Positions 32,066 to 45,798 of a stretch of DNA of 64,000 nt are shown here, in pieces; within the stretch, counting starts at the first letter, position 1, and every line of letters starts with the position of its first letter. Below the pieces are notes generated by a model that saw nothing but the letters and a program-made list of their open reading frames with translations, ran no database searches and was not told the origin of the DNA. The stretch is from Bufo bufo (Eukaryota > Chordata > Amphibia > Anura > Bufonidae): positions 142,866,968 to 142,930,967 of the forward strand of contig NC_053390.1 in assembly GCF_905171765.1 (NCBI RefSeq), given 5' to 3'. The position numbers were made by a program, and so were the translations under genes.

Positions 32066-32920
32066 TTAGCAGACCATACCACTTTTCTGGTAAGGTGACT
32101 GCACTGGTATATAAACCTGGTTTTACAATTATTGTCTGATATTATTATTTTATCATATTTAACCTCCTGGCTAACCCCTGTGCTCATATACCCATATATG
32201 CATATTAAAGTGAAAATTTGATGGGAGATTAAAGTTCTAGGTTTTTGTTAAATTAAGTGTTGAATCAGGAGCCAGACACAGGAACCGCTGACACACCACA
32301 TTATCCTAACATAAGAATACTGCATAAATTATTGTCAGGCTGGATAGTTCTTATCAAGTACAGCCAGGAAGGAAAGTAGTTTTATACTGCAGATAAACTG
32401 TACCAGAATAATTACTGTCCTATCTCAGAAAAACACCATTTAAAGTGGCATTATGTAGTACTTTAATGGTATCGATGGTCCATACCAAGCACAATGTATT
32501 ACCAATAGACATGTTCAGATCAGGGAAGGCCTCTTCTTTTGTACACTCATTTTGCACTTATGTCCTGTTCAACAGTCCCATTTAAGGCTGAATTCACAAT
32601 GTATTTCCAGGGCTGTATGTTCTAGAATAATTCCAGGTGCAAGTCCTAATGCCCAAATTCACCTGCCAATGACAAAATGTGTTTCCTTTGATATATGTTG
32701 CTATTCCTTTTTTTTCCAGCTGTATGACATAATACAGTCTGATGTTCTATTCCATACAAAATATAAAAAGTATACAGTGTAGTGTACATTTTTTAACATG
32801 GGAGTTCATGAGTAATGTATATCATTGTATGGATTTACAGTAGCATCCGTAGTAGTCATCCATCTAAGGTAAAGTACTGTGCAAAAGTTTCTGGGGGAAA
32901 AATGCTGCAAAGTAAGAATG
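32066..32920. other. Intron B-C, nothing recognised
   Basis: AT-rich, no coding signal or repeat boundary that I can defend. Confidence 0.4.
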
Positions 32921-32929
32921 CTTTTAAAA

Positions 32930-33560
32930 ATAGAACTGTCTTATGGGCATTGGGTGTGGAACTACTTCACCAACACACTGGTTTGACTTAAGGCTAGACC
33001 TAAGGATGTTATCCCGGCAGTCCCTGGTTTTCACAGGGATCCAGAATCGTTGAAGGGGACCCACCAGGCTGCTACCTCTTAGAATAGTCCTGGGGTGGTT
33101 GGCAGCTGATCCACGGAGGTCAGAGTTTGAAAACAGGCAGAGGTCTAGGCAGAGTCTGTGCAAATCGGTGAAACTAGTCAGGGCAGGCAGCAAACAGAGC
33201 GGTAAACATGGCAAAGGTCAGTACATGGGCAGACAAAGGGAACAGCACACCTTCACCAGGAACTCGCAAGCTCGATAACCTACAGCTCAGGCACCCCTAG
33301 AGGAAGGCCCCTTAAATGCCCTAAGGTGACCATCCATTGGCTGGAGGAGACTAGTTTGCACCCACTGGCAAGAGTTGAAGAGTGAGTGCCTAAGAGACAG
33401 ACCAGGAGGACTTGGCATGTGGGATGCTGGTAGTCGGACCTGCTGCTGGTGATCAGCAGAGGACAAGCTGTTCTGGGCCGCTGAGACAGAAGAATCTGGG
33501 TGAGTTATATGGTGCCCCATGGCCACCGGGGGAGGTGGAGCAGGACAGCGGCACGCACAT
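32930..33560. repeat. Unclassified dispersed repeat
   Basis: GGTCAGTACATGGGCAGACA, AGGCAGCAAACAG, GCTCAGGCACCCCTAG and CCATTGGCTGGAGGAGAC are word patterns echoed at 36110-36400 (AAGTCAGGGCAAGCAGCG, GGTTGCTCAGGCATAGAG). This suggests a shared, perhaps LTR-retrotransposon-derived, family. Boundaries and type unknown. Confidence 0.35.
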
Positions 33561-33564
33561 TCCG

Positions 33565-33957
33565 ACATTGTAACAAACTGTTAATAGTTTACTTTGATCA
33601 ATAAACAAAAAACAACAAGAACGAACAAGAGAAATCAAATTAATATTCGGTGTGACCACCCTTTTCCTTCAGAACAGCATCAGTGCTTATGGGTACACTT
33701 GCACACAGTTTTTGAAGGAAATTGGCAGGGAAATTGTAACAAACATCTTGGAGCACTGACCACAGATCTGCTGTGGATGTAGGCTTGTTCAGATCTTCCT
33801 GTCTCGTCATGTAATCCCAAACAGACTTTGATGTTGAGATCAGGGCTCTGTGGAGGCCATATCGTCTCTTCCAGGACTCCTTGTTCTTTTTAGATTGAAG
33901 ATAGTTCTTACTGACATTGGGTGTATGTTTGGGGTCCTTGTGCTGCTGCAAAATAAA
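33565..33957 (-). pseudogene. C-terminal scrap of a Tc1-like transposase
   Basis: On the minus strand it reads HKDPKHTPNVSKNYL, then SVWDYMTRQEDLNKPTSTAD, VLQDVCYNFPANFLQKLCAS and VLKEKGGHTEY. The DPKHT block follows the second catalytic Asp, here replaced (KDPKHT), and the region with the catalytic Glu is missing. The end (AATTAATATTCGGTGTGACC on +) approaches the element terminus. A dead 3' fragment of a third Tc1 lineage. Confidence 0.7.
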
Positions 33958-34210
33958 TGTAAATTTAAACTATTAACACTTCTGTTTCTGAAAGCATTCT
34001 TACTATGCAGCATTTTTCCATACCTGCCTAAAACCTTTGAACAGTGCTTTATATGTTAGGAAATACTCTCAGCCTATTGTCCCTTAGGCTAAATAATGCA
34101 GATCTGCAGACCAGAAGCTGATAGAGAACAGATAGTGGTTTGTGGCATATATGTATTGGGATTACATCTAAACATACTAATATGCAATTCCTATTTTCCC
34201 TTAATTTCAG

Positions 34211-34340
34211 ATGTGATGCCAGTATAACAAAATTATCAGGAGAGCTAATAACCACTAAAAAGGAGCTGCATACGCAGGAGAAAGAGTTTCACAATATAAG
34301 TGCTGCACTGGAGGCACATATGAAGGAGCTCGACTTTAAG
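34211..34340 (+). CDS. fam81b: FAM81B coding exon C
   Basis: The acceptor CCCTTAATTTCAG precedes 34211 and the donor TTTAAG|GTTAGA follows 34340. Its first base completes the Arg codon from exon B; then CDASITKLSGELITTKKELH, TQEKEFHNISAALEAHMKEL, DFK. It ends in phase 0. CDASI-x-KLSG is the FAM81B form of a block that differs in FAM81A. Heptad spacing of hydrophobic residues supports a coiled coil. The preceding intron is 17.7 kb and holds the Penelope-like element. Confidence 0.9.
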
Positions 34341-34769
34341 GTTAGAGACATGGGGCATCTTCCATCAAATCATTGAAAGAAGTTCATTTACTGTATTTCC
34401 TGTTTCTTACCCTATCAACAATACACACACAGACACTAGGACCAATTTTATTCGAAGCCCGTTATCCTATCGGTATGGTTTTCAAGTTTTATTGGAGACT
34501 GGACTACCCTGAGGAAACCTACACAAACACAAGAAGAACATGTGAACCCTATGCAGATTGGTTGGATCCATATCTAGGACCCCAGTTCTACATGGGAGCA
34601 GTGCTTTCTCTTACATTCATCACGATAAATGGATGAAATATCACTTTATGTTATTACCATTTTATCTTTAGTTTGCGTTTCCTGGACTGGAGGAGGTACA
34701 ACATAGCAGCCCAGTTTAAATCTAAGATATTGCTATGGGTGATATCAATAGTTTTTGATTACAGTCGTT

Positions 34770-35220
34770 TTCTATACATGAGGCCCCATATGAGTGCCAC
34801 AAGATGATCTCCCTTACTCAATAGCATAAAAATGAATGGATCATCTATTCTTCTGATTCTATGTTGTGCCGTTCCTTTATTATTTCTACTAGAAGTTATG
34901 AATTTCTAGCAGTCTGCAGTAAGGGTACAGAGGGGTAGTAAAAAGTTGGGGGGGGGGGGGGTGTACCTGCACAGTCTGAAAATGGCAGCACTGATCAGAT
35001 ACAGTGAGTCTGTGCAGGGGCACCTCCCACCCCCAACTGTTTAACATCCCTCTGTACCCTTACTGCAGACTGCTAGCAATTCACTTATAACTTCTAGTAA
35101 TAATAATAAAGGAACGGCACAACATAGAGTCAGAAAAATAGATCATCCAGAAGTGTTAATACATGGGGAATGCATGAAGCTATTAAAACAGGCATGTCAG
35201 GAGTGGTGAAAGGTCCTCTT
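34770..35220. mobile_element. Large palindromic MITE-like repeat
   Basis: TAGCAGTCTGCAGTAAGGGT followed by ACAGAGGG is mirrored by CCCTCTGTACCC then TTACTGCAGACTGCTAGCA; outside these, GATCATCTATTCTTCTGA and GTTGTGCCGTTCCTTTATTA are mirrored too. The centre holds a G-run near 34950. It ends near CCTCTTTAA (35215-35223), T2-like. Confidence 0.65.
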
Positions 35221-35225
35221 TAAGT

Positions 35226-35716
35226 CAAATACACAGTTCTGTAACATAGAGCAGCCCTCATTGCTCTGCTATTTTATGCATACGTTAGTTAAATAGCATT
35301 AGTGTCATTTATTTGCAAGTTAATTTGTTGTTTAGTGAATATGCTTCAGGAATTTCAAAGCTTCTTATTCCTTGCAAGAGTGTCCATAAATTCTGCATTC
35401 CTAGACATTGAAGACTCATGCTGCATGGTGACACTTCCCACAGACAGTGAGGGGGCTGAACTTGGCATCATTTTTCTAAACGAGGAACATCTTAAAGCTC
35501 CTATTTTTATTTTACTATTACCAGTTCATGAGCATTACCTTATATTACATAGTAGAGGGATGTGACTCACTGTAAAAGCGACCAGCTTGTCTTCGGTCTG
35601 TATATCACGTATAATTCTGTGCTGGATGAGTTATAATACTTGAACTTAATTTGGGTTGTCCCCAGGGGTGGAATGACTGTTCAGACACAGAAGGGTCTGC
35701 ACAAGAAATACACTAA
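35226..35716. other. Intron C-D, nothing recognised
   Basis: A short open frame at 35302-35565 has no recognisable domain and no splice or start context; I treat it as chance. Confidence 0.35.
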
Positions 35717-35963
35717 GGGCTCATGCACACAAACGGTTTTTTTCTGTGTCCGTTCCAATTTTTTTGGGGAAAAAATGGAAATGACTGTGTGCATTCCATG
35801 TCCATATGTCCGCATAGCCGTTCCGTAAAAAAATAGGACATGTCCTATTATTGTCCGCATTACGGACAAGGATATGACTGTTCTATTATGGACAGGACGT
35901 TCCGTCCCGCAAAATGCGGAATGTTCACGGCCAGTATCCATGTTTTGTGGATCTGCAATTTGC
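35717..35963. mobile_element. Right-truncated MITE of the GCTCATGCACAC family
   Basis: TAA then GGGCTCATGCACACAAACGG; body words AATAGGACATGTCCTATTAT, TTGTCCGCATTACGGACAA and GATCTGCAATTTGC. The right end is lost after about 35963. Confidence 0.6.
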
Positions 35964-38509
35964 ATATTATTATTATAGTGATTGCTAAGGATCCTTTATC
36001 CTCATCGACTATTATAGTTGAGGGGTCCAGACCACTTTTAGTGTATCCCTGGTTATCCCCTGTGGTACCACTGTAAGCTTTTTCAGACAGATGTGCCATA
36101 TTGCAGTGAATGGTAGTAAAGACACAGAGCCTACCTGGACAGTGGATCTTCTAAGTTGCCACAGGTGGAGTGCAGCACTTCTGGTTCGGAGTCCATGGGC
36201 AGTGGATGACATAGAGTAGAACCACTTGGTAGTAGCAAAATCAGGTGATCGGGTTAGAAGTCAATCACACAGAAAGTCAGGGCAAGCAGCGTTCATGCAA
36301 AATCCAGGCAGAAGGTCAAAGGCAAGCATCAATCCAAATCAGAACAGAAACTAACAAATCAACCTGGTTGCTCAGGCATAGAGCAGAGGGTAACTGTTCC
36401 TAAAATAGCCATAGAGCTCAGTACTATAAGAGCTAACAACTCTTGTAGCACTGACCTCTATGGTAGAAGACTGCAGGCTACAAGTCAAGTAATTGTGTCA
36501 CTTTACCTATCATGATCTGGTTTTGTTAACGGTACAAAGACAGAATACTAACTGCCATTGTGGTGTATTTCTTTATTTATTGTGTCTGTAGAGAGATTGA
36601 ATTATGGAAAGTGAACAGCACTCTGCCTTGTGCCAGTCACTGCCTTGGTTGTCTCTTCACTTTAGAATACAATTTAAACTTACCACACTAATCCACAAAG
36701 CTCCACACAGTGTTCCTCATCTCTACATAGACTCCTTCATCTCTGCCGACACTATGATGACACTGCGCATGCGCTAGCTCGCTTATCGCGAGATTACGGC
36801 GCTCTAGCTTTCTGATGTCGAGGAGCAAGGAGGAGATTCTGAGGATGCGGGGCAGTGCTGGGCTTCTTCACGCTGGACTCATCTCACGTACAGGACACAT
36901 CTCAGGTTAATTTGCATAGGGATCAAAATGTTTTTTTTACACAATAAAAGCACACAGAGCTATGGGGACTGGGTATTGCGGATGTGCTAGCGGCCATCTA
37001 GCAACCCATGTCCTCAGCTCTATTATACACAAAATCCAGGCTATAGGTTCCCTTTAAAGCAAATTTTCCGGACTGCTGTGTTGTGCTAACATAATGGAGA
37101 GGACTCCTGCGCGCATGCACAGCAGTCCTGACAATGTATTTCAGTGCAGCTTTAAACATTGACAGCGGGGTTATGGCAGATAATAGTCCAAGAACATGGT
37201 GACAGATCCTCTTTAAGGGATTATTTCATTGGAATATCAATTTGCAAATACCTTATTAGGGAATCCTGAGTTTATAGTGGGAGATCCCTCATCAGCAAGA
37301 TATCTATTCATCATCCATAGGAGAGAGCAACTACAAAGAGTGCTCTCATCCTGGAAGACCCCACAAGTCTCTACATTATACACAGCCCAGTGCAGTGAAC
37401 TGCATCATTTCTTGTGCAATGAATCTGAAGGGAAATTGATTAGCTCTTGCCAAGCCCTCCCATGGATCATGGTTGATCACTGTAAGTTTTAAGCAGCAGG
37501 ATACCATGTAACAGCTTATTTTTGGGTGAGTCATCTAACAAAATAGGATTGTCCACAGCAGATATACATTGCATCATATGCTATAGCTTAATATACCGTA
37601 TGTCACTTTTGCTCCCTTGAATCTTTCAATTGAGTCCATAGCATTTTATAAAATGCATTGTTAAAAAATAAATTACACAATTATGCATTAAAGTAGCTAA
37701 ATAATTAGTGGGTGAAACAGATGGCATAGATACTCCAGCTGCACTAGCGTCATATGTACTAAGTTTACAAGAAATATGTCCTATTAATTAAGTGAATGTT
37801 TTCTAGCTATTACATAAAATATCGTGATGTAGTTCTATTAAGATGTACATATCAGAGGGCAGGCCAGGGATATAAATGAAGACATTTTCTGGGATGGACA
37901 TCTGCACATTTTCAGGCACCTAAAATGCATAATTGCTGGCAGGGCTAAACAACTAACAGAAGGGAAATATGCCACATCCCATCTATCTGTCAGCCAGAGT
38001 ATGTCAAACAAAGTAGATCTGCTAGATGAAGACTTGTATTAGACAGAATGGCAACACAAGTTGAGAAACTAGGATAGTAGATATCAACCCTTCGAAATCC
38101 ATCTAAACATCCTCCAATGTCTAATAAGTAAAGCCATATAGCGTATAAATGGTTGGCAGTAATGTTTCTAACGGAGTTAACTGGGACAGCCGAGATGGGC
38201 TATAATGGTACTACCGTGTCCCAAATCAATTAAATGAATCCGCAAGGGGATACAGAACGAGATGCACTGAGATGACGCGTGAATGGAATATTTGCATGTC
38301 TTCTGTGTTTTGTACCCACTTCTGCTTTTGGCTACCAAATCATAAGCAAGTTCTGATGCAAAATAGGGACCATGTCAGGCAGGCCTTACAGCTGTTACAT
38401 AGACAGGATCTGTTGTGCGTCTCATTTTTCCTTCCTTCTGACAGATCAGAAGAAGGATCAAATAAATGATTATGTCAGCCAGGCTGAAAGGCAAAATAGT
38501 GGACCAGTC
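35964..38509. other. Intron C-D with an unclassified repeat, no gene
   Basis: 36080-36510 shares words with 32930-33560. 36900-37230 holds an ordinary dispersed repeat ending CCTCTTTAAGGG. The rest is AT-rich, with no frame I would call a gene: an 87-codon frame at 37229-37492 has no ATG start, no domain and no splice sites. Confidence 0.4.
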
Positions 38510-39015
38510 ATGAAGTGAGGAGGGTGGGAACAGCATGAGAAGTCCACAGAGTGGCCCTATGACATAGTGGTGAGGTGGAAGCAGCATGAGGAGACCACAG
38601 AATGGCTCAATGACAGAGTCTGGAGGTGGCAGCAGCATCAGGAGGAGGCCACAGGGTGGCACAATGACAGTGTGGAGGTGGTGACAGCAGTAGCATCAGT
38701 AGGAGGCCACAGGGTGACACAATGACAGTGTGTAGGTGGCAGCAGCAGCATGAGAAGATCACAGAGTGGCACAATAATAGAGTGTGGACATGGCAGCAGC
38801 ATTATCAGGAGGCCACAGTGGCAAGGTGACATAGTGTTGAGGTAGCAGCAGAATCAGGAGTTCACAGAGTGGCAAGAGGACATAGTGTCGAGATGGCATC
38901 AGCATCAGGAGACCACAGAGTGGCAAGGTGACATAGTGTGGAGGTGGCAGCAGCATCAGGAGACCACAGAGTGACCCGGTGACAGAGTGAGGAGGTGGGT
39001 GGTAATACCAGTACC
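38510..39015. repeat. Minisatellite, about 57-60-bp units
   Basis: Units of the form GGAGGTGGCAGCAGCATCAG, GAGACCACAGAGTGGCA, AGGTGACATAGTG repeat about eight or nine times with drift. It lies just downstream of the minus-strand hAT transposase, so it may be the 3' subterminal array of that element. Confidence 0.8.
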
Positions 39016-40854
39016 AGCTGAATATGGTGGGTGAAAGAAGGAGCACTTGGCATCAGATGTGTGGCATTAGGCGGGTGGCAGCATCAGAATAGTAGCTGAG
39101 GCAGGAAGCCAGAAGAAATCGGTCTCTTTTGTCAAAGTGTTGGTGAGGCACCATGGATGATCTAGTCTGATGCATCAGGCATTGGTGGGTGGAAATCCTG
39201 TCTGATTCATGCCTGATTCATCTTGACAAAGGTCAGTCTCTCCACATTTTGGGTGGACAGGCGAGTTCTTCTTGGGGTAACTATGGCCCCCGCCGCACTA
39301 AACACCCGCTCTGATGCCACACTACTGGCCGGGCAGGACAGCTTTTCCAGGGCAAACTCTGCCAGTTGCAGCCACAAATCCAGTTTCGCTGCCCAGTAGT
39401 CCAGTGGATCTTCAATGTGGGGTGGCAGGGTGCTGTCCAAGTATTCCACCACCTGCTGGTTCAGGTCCTTCTCCAGGTCTAACTGCTGCTGCTGGTGAGT
39501 AGTTTCTTCACTAGGCAGGTGAAGAAAGCTGCTCATCAGCGACTCTAGACTCAAGTTGCTGCTGATGGAGCTGGAACTGCTCCTACCCCCCAACCCTGCC
39601 ACAGCAGCCATGGCAGAGGAATGTGAGCGCAGAGGGCCCCCCCAGTCAGACCTGCGAGAGGATGGACGATGGTGCAGATAGGCAGCGGCCAACTTACTAC
39701 ATAGGATGTTTCTATAGTAATTCAGTTTGTCCTCCCTCCCAGCGGGTATAAGAAAGGCCTCCATTTTGGACCGGTAGCGAGGGTCCAACAAGGGGGAGAG
39801 CCAGAAGTCATCCCTCTGGTGACAATTCGGCTGTCACTACATAAGCAAGTGAGCATGCATCGGGCCATTTGTGCAAGTGACTTGGAGGGACTCCCTGCCT
39901 CTCCTGCATACTGCCACGGTGTGTCTGGGTCCTCTGCCTCCTCTTCCTCATCGCCCTGTAGCTCCTCTGGCTGCTCCTGCTCCTCCTCTCCTGTCACCTG
40001 TGTAGAAAAACCACCCATTTCGCTACACATTGCTTGTCCTCCAATGTCCTCCTCCTCCTCCAGTTCAGCCCCACAGGGCTTATGTGGCCGTGAGATCTAG
40101 GTGGCACGTCTCCAGTCCCCTGACCAGCCAGATTTACCAGCATCTCTTCCAGGACATGAAGCAGTGGAATGACGTTGTTCATCCCGTAGTCCTGGCGACT
40201 GACAAATAAAGTGGCCTCCTCAAAGGGCACAAGCAAACGGCAGGTGTCACGCATGAACTGCCACTGGCTAACATCGAAGTTACACAGGGGAGTACCTCTG
40301 TCTGCCTGTATCATCAAGAAATCGTTTATCACCTTTTTCTGTTTATACAGTCGGTCCAACATATGGAGGGTGGAATTCCAATGGGTCGCTGGGCAGGAAC
40401 CACATTTACCCATTAGGCCATATATTGACCGTAGTTACAGCTCCACACGTCGGCGCTGCCGTCCACTTTGGCAGACACCGACAGGCTCAAGGACTGGCCC
40501 ACCTTCTGTTCTACATATGTGTGTCAGGCTGGTACTGCCTTTTTCGCAAAGAAATGACAGCTTATGACTCTCCACCTAGGCTCAGCACAAGCCATCAGTT
40601 CTCTGAAAGGTGCAGAGTCCACCACTTGGAAAGGGAGAGACTGCAGCAGCAGCAACTTGGCCAGGAGCACGTTCAGCTTCTGCGCCGTAGGATGAGTGCA
40701 CGCATACTGTGGTCTCTTGGCAATCGCTTCGGTGATCACTTGCTGATGGAATGACTGATGAGGAGTAGGAGGAGGAGAAGCAGGAGCATCAGGACCAGCA
40801 GATGATGGGAAGGACAGACAGCTCCATTCGGCTGAGGTGGTGGAACCTTGACTG

Positions 40855-41473
40855 CAGGGGCGTCGTTAGGTCAAAACATTCGGGGCTGGAGCCCCAGATG
40901 TTTTGTCCAGTGCCCCAAATGCAGGGCCCGCGGCGCCGCCCCCTAGGTAATTTATTCACTTCACTTGCCTCTGTCATCCACAGATCCCCTCCCCGCCCAA
41001 CGTCGCCTCCTAGCTAATTTATTCACTTCAGTTGTCTCTGTGTAATCTCGCACAGGTGCACTGGCAGAGGCATCGTCGAGCAAAGTGTGCATGCGCCGTC
41101 TTCCAGCGCACCTCATTTGACGATATCTCTGCCAGTGCGCCTGTACGAGATTACACAGAGGCAAGTGAAGTGAATAAATTAGCTAGGAGGCGGCGCTGGG
41201 TGGGGAGGGGATCTGTGGATGACACTTAGGGGGATCTGTGGATGACATTGTTACGGATGATCTGTGGGGTTGCCCAGACGGCTAGGCCCTTCACTGTAGT
41301 TATTAACCCTATTCAGCAGTCCCCCATTCACTGAAGTGAGGACTGCTGAAAGGGGTTAATAACTACTGTAAAAGCCCCCCCCGGTGGTGATGAGGGCGTG
41401 GCTTCATGGGGTGGTGGCGTGTCTTCACGTGGCCTCGTGCCCCGGATCTCTTAAGACTCCAGCAACGCCCCTG
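40855..41473. mobile_element. hAT-type MITE (619 bp) inside the hAT transposase
   Basis: CAGGGGCGTCGTTAGG at the left and GCAACGCCCCTG at the right; 8-bp flanks CTTGACTG (40847-40854) and CTTGATTG (41474-41481) differ by one base. The inside has a hairpin of TGTGTAATCTCGCACAGGTG / CTGTACGAGATTACACAG. It interrupts the older transposase gene between the zinc finger and the first RNase-H-like part. Confidence 0.88.
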
Positions 41474-42222
41474 CTTGATTGCATGAAATTGGGTGCGTGC
41501 CACTGGGTGATGCAGCAGTTGCTGTGGCCGGCTGGACCACCACATCGGAGCCACGGTTCTCCCAGGCCACTTTATGGTGACGCTGCATTTGTTGACGCAA
41601 GGCCCTGGTGCCAACATTGGCACCCTGGCCATGCTTTACCTTCTGCACACAGATTCTACAAATGGCCGTGTTCGCCTCCTCCGGCTGCTTAACAAAAACT
41701 GCCACGATGCTGAGTAGGTGATTTTACCCCCAACACTCCGCACTGACTGACTGCAACCGCCACTGCTCCTGTGAACCCCTGCACCACTACTTTCCAGGCA
41801 GGTAGGCTCCTGCAAAGCGGGTGGTCTACCCTGGGCACATTTGGCTCCCGACCTCCCACAGCTGACTCCTGGCAACACTAGCGACTTACTGGCTCCGGCG
41901 GTGCCTCACGGGCAAGCTGCCACCCTCTTCTCACGATGATGATGATGAAGGCCCCTAGTTCACCCGGCTCCCAAGTGCGATCAGCTACATCATTGAATAC
42001 TGTCTGCACGTCACTGATGTCCTCCTCAATTGTCTCTGGGTCAGGAGCTTGATCGCTCGCAACACCAGCTCCCATGCCACTCTCCTCATCACTACTTGCC
42101 CACTACAGGAGGAAGCGGCGGATGTCTCCTCCACATCTTGGCTGGCCCAGAAGCTGCTGACTGTCCTCTAGTAGCTCGTCCTCGCTGTATAGTGGAGCTG
42201 AGCCCACAGCATATAATACTTC

Positions 42223-43155
42223 ACACCAGATAAACATGCACAACATATAATAAGTCCAACAAAAGCTTTAGTAGTACATATCAGAAAATTACAAGAGTTA
42301 AGATAGCAGCAGCATATATACACAGGAGACAGAGGAACCATACAGAAGGTCACATAATGAGTATAAAAACTCATGAATCCATTATATTCTATCACACTTG
42401 GATATAGGGGGTGTGAAATCGCACCACATACACAATCCTACAGCTCCATGTGGAGGTCAAGTGTTTAATAGATGAAAGCAGGTATCACGTAGATAATGAT
42501 AAAACAATCTAAGGTGCCTAGTGCCATAAATATCAAATAGACAATATAAGGAGTGCTGATTATAATAAATATTACCGACCAAGATGGTTCAAACGTCGAC
42601 GCACGTTTCGCTTGTAGCTTCCTCAGGGAATCCACTGAGAACGGAGCCTCTAAGAGCAGGGGCACGTTCCCCCTGCACCTAGAGGCTAATTAGCATATTA
42701 TAAAAGTTAAATTTCTGGAGTAACGGGGGCATAGATAAAATTAGGAATAGGCTAGTTAGGTTCAGCTGACATTGGCACATCGCTAATGTCAGCTAGTTTA
42801 ATAGGGTTAATTCTAGTGACAGAAACCCTTTAAACACTTGACCTCCACCTGGAGCTGTAGGATTGTGTATATGGTGTGCTTTCACACCCCCTATATCCAA
42901 GTGTGATAGATGCTAGCTCGAGTATCATGGATTCAGGAGTCTGTATACTCACTATGTGACCTTCTGTATGGTTCCTCTGTCTCCTGTGTATATATGCCAC
43001 TGCTACTTTAACTCATGTAATTTTCTGATATGTACTAATAAAGCTTTTGTTGGACTTATTTTATGTTGTGCATGTTTATTTGGTGTGGTCAGATTGAAAC
43101 TGATTGGGCACAGCATACTGTACATATGTGTTGGAGCTATTTTTATTAGGTGTAT
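42223..43155 (-). mobile_element. 933-bp non-autonomous insert with head-to-head arms and hammerhead-like motif
   Basis: Perfect 15-bp target duplication AGCATATAATACTTC at 42208-42222 and 43156-43170. Its arms (42223-42450 and about 42820-43090) are inverse copies: AACATGCACAACATATAATA / ATGTTGTGCATGTTTATT and TGTAGGATTGTG words. No coding region. On the minus strand a hammerhead-like core is at 42604-42627. The duplication length and head-to-head arms resemble the Penelope-like element in this window, so I infer a non-autonomous relative. Confidence 0.7.
42604..42627 (-). ncRNA. Hammerhead-like hairpin (candidate)
   Basis: Minus strand: CTGAGGA (exact CTGANGA), AGC-TACA-AGC with a short GC/GC stem II, then GAAACG. 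One of the best matches in the window, although stem II is only about 2 bp. Confidence 0.5.
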
Positions 43156-44188
43156 AGCATATAATACTTCTCTGGCTGAGGGAACAGAAAAGGACAGAGG
43201 CAGGTTGAGTACAGGTGAGTACACAGGGCCTGCTCCGGGGCCATGCCAACTAAGGGTTGCATCTGACTGGGGGTGTCTGATGTCACTTGGGACGAAGTGG
43301 ATGACCAAGTCAACCATTCAAGAACCGCTGGGTTGCTAGTCAAGAAACGACCGCTAGATGACACCGTGAGCACAGGCCTCTCGCTGCGACTCCTGCTGCC
43401 ACGCCCCCTTACTCTGCTGCAACCTGTGCCTGCACCAGAAACATTTAGACCACTGTCACTCCACTGTGCAGGGCCTGGCACTTCTCTGTCTGACATACTG
43501 TTAGATCAAATAAATAAATAAAAAGGAAATTAAATCACCACAAAAAAGTCTGTAATTTTCTCACTTCACCACACAATGCCTAATAAGCCCATTTTTTGCC
43601 ACTAATACATGCCAAAGAAGGCTTTAGAACATATAACTGCACTGCTGAACGGCAAATAGGTCCTTATTTTTTTCCACTTATACACGTCACAAAAGGTTTT
43701 AGAACATATAACTGCACAGCTGAACGGCAAATATATATTTTTTTGCCACTAATGCACACCAAAAAGGGCTTTAGAACATATAACTGCACCGCTGAACGGC
43801 ATATATATATATTTTTTGTCACTAATACATGCCAAAAAGGGCTTTAGAACATATAACTGCACCGCTGAACGGCAAATATATATATTTTTTGTCACTAATA
43901 CATGCCAAAAAGGGCTTCAGAACATATAACTGTACCGCTGAACGGCAAATACTTTTTTTGTGCCACGAATACACTCCAAAAAGGGCTTTAGAACATATAA
44001 CTGCACCGCTGAATGGCAAATAGGCCCCCTACTTTTTTCCACTTATACACTCCACAAAAGGCTTTAGAACATATCTACACCGCTGAACGGCAAATAATAT
44101 ATATTTTTTTGCCACTAATACACGCCAAAAAGAGCTGTAATTTTCTTACTTCACCACACAACAGCATACTTTTTTTGTGCCACTAATA

Positions 44189-45798
<1,610 letters not shown>

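Larger units (their letters stand above)
39207..43496 (-). pseudogene. hAT transposase (BED zinc finger type), broken by two insertions
   Basis: Read from 43496 down. N-terminus: MSDREVPGPAQW (43496); then after an insertion an acidic stretch (EEDISDVQTVFND, about 41990); a BED-type zinc finger with CRICVQK and a following His pair (41451-41705); after a second insertion ITEAIAKRPQYACTHPTAQK and VVDSAPFRELM (40740-40560); THWNSTLHMLDRLYKQKK (40400-40300); LLDPRYRSKM (39790); and the C-terminal dimerisation region SSVASERVFSAAGAIVTPRR, with stop at 39207. All hAT hallmarks are present in order. Several frameshifts plus the insertions at 42223-43155 and 40855-41473 make it non-functional. Confidence 0.88.

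Noticed and set aside
37229..37492. 87-codon open frame in intron C-D
   Set aside because: No ATG, no recognised domain, no flanking splice signals; it is not needed to connect exons C and D, which join directly.
38375..39053. Leu/Pro-rich repeated frames, membrane-protein-like
   Set aside because: Translations of the minisatellite on the minus strand.
43596..44023. Repeated peptide frames containing RTYNCTAERQI
   Set aside because: Translations of the 73-bp minisatellite. Not a CRISPR array either: units adjoin without unique spacers and the genome is eukaryotic.
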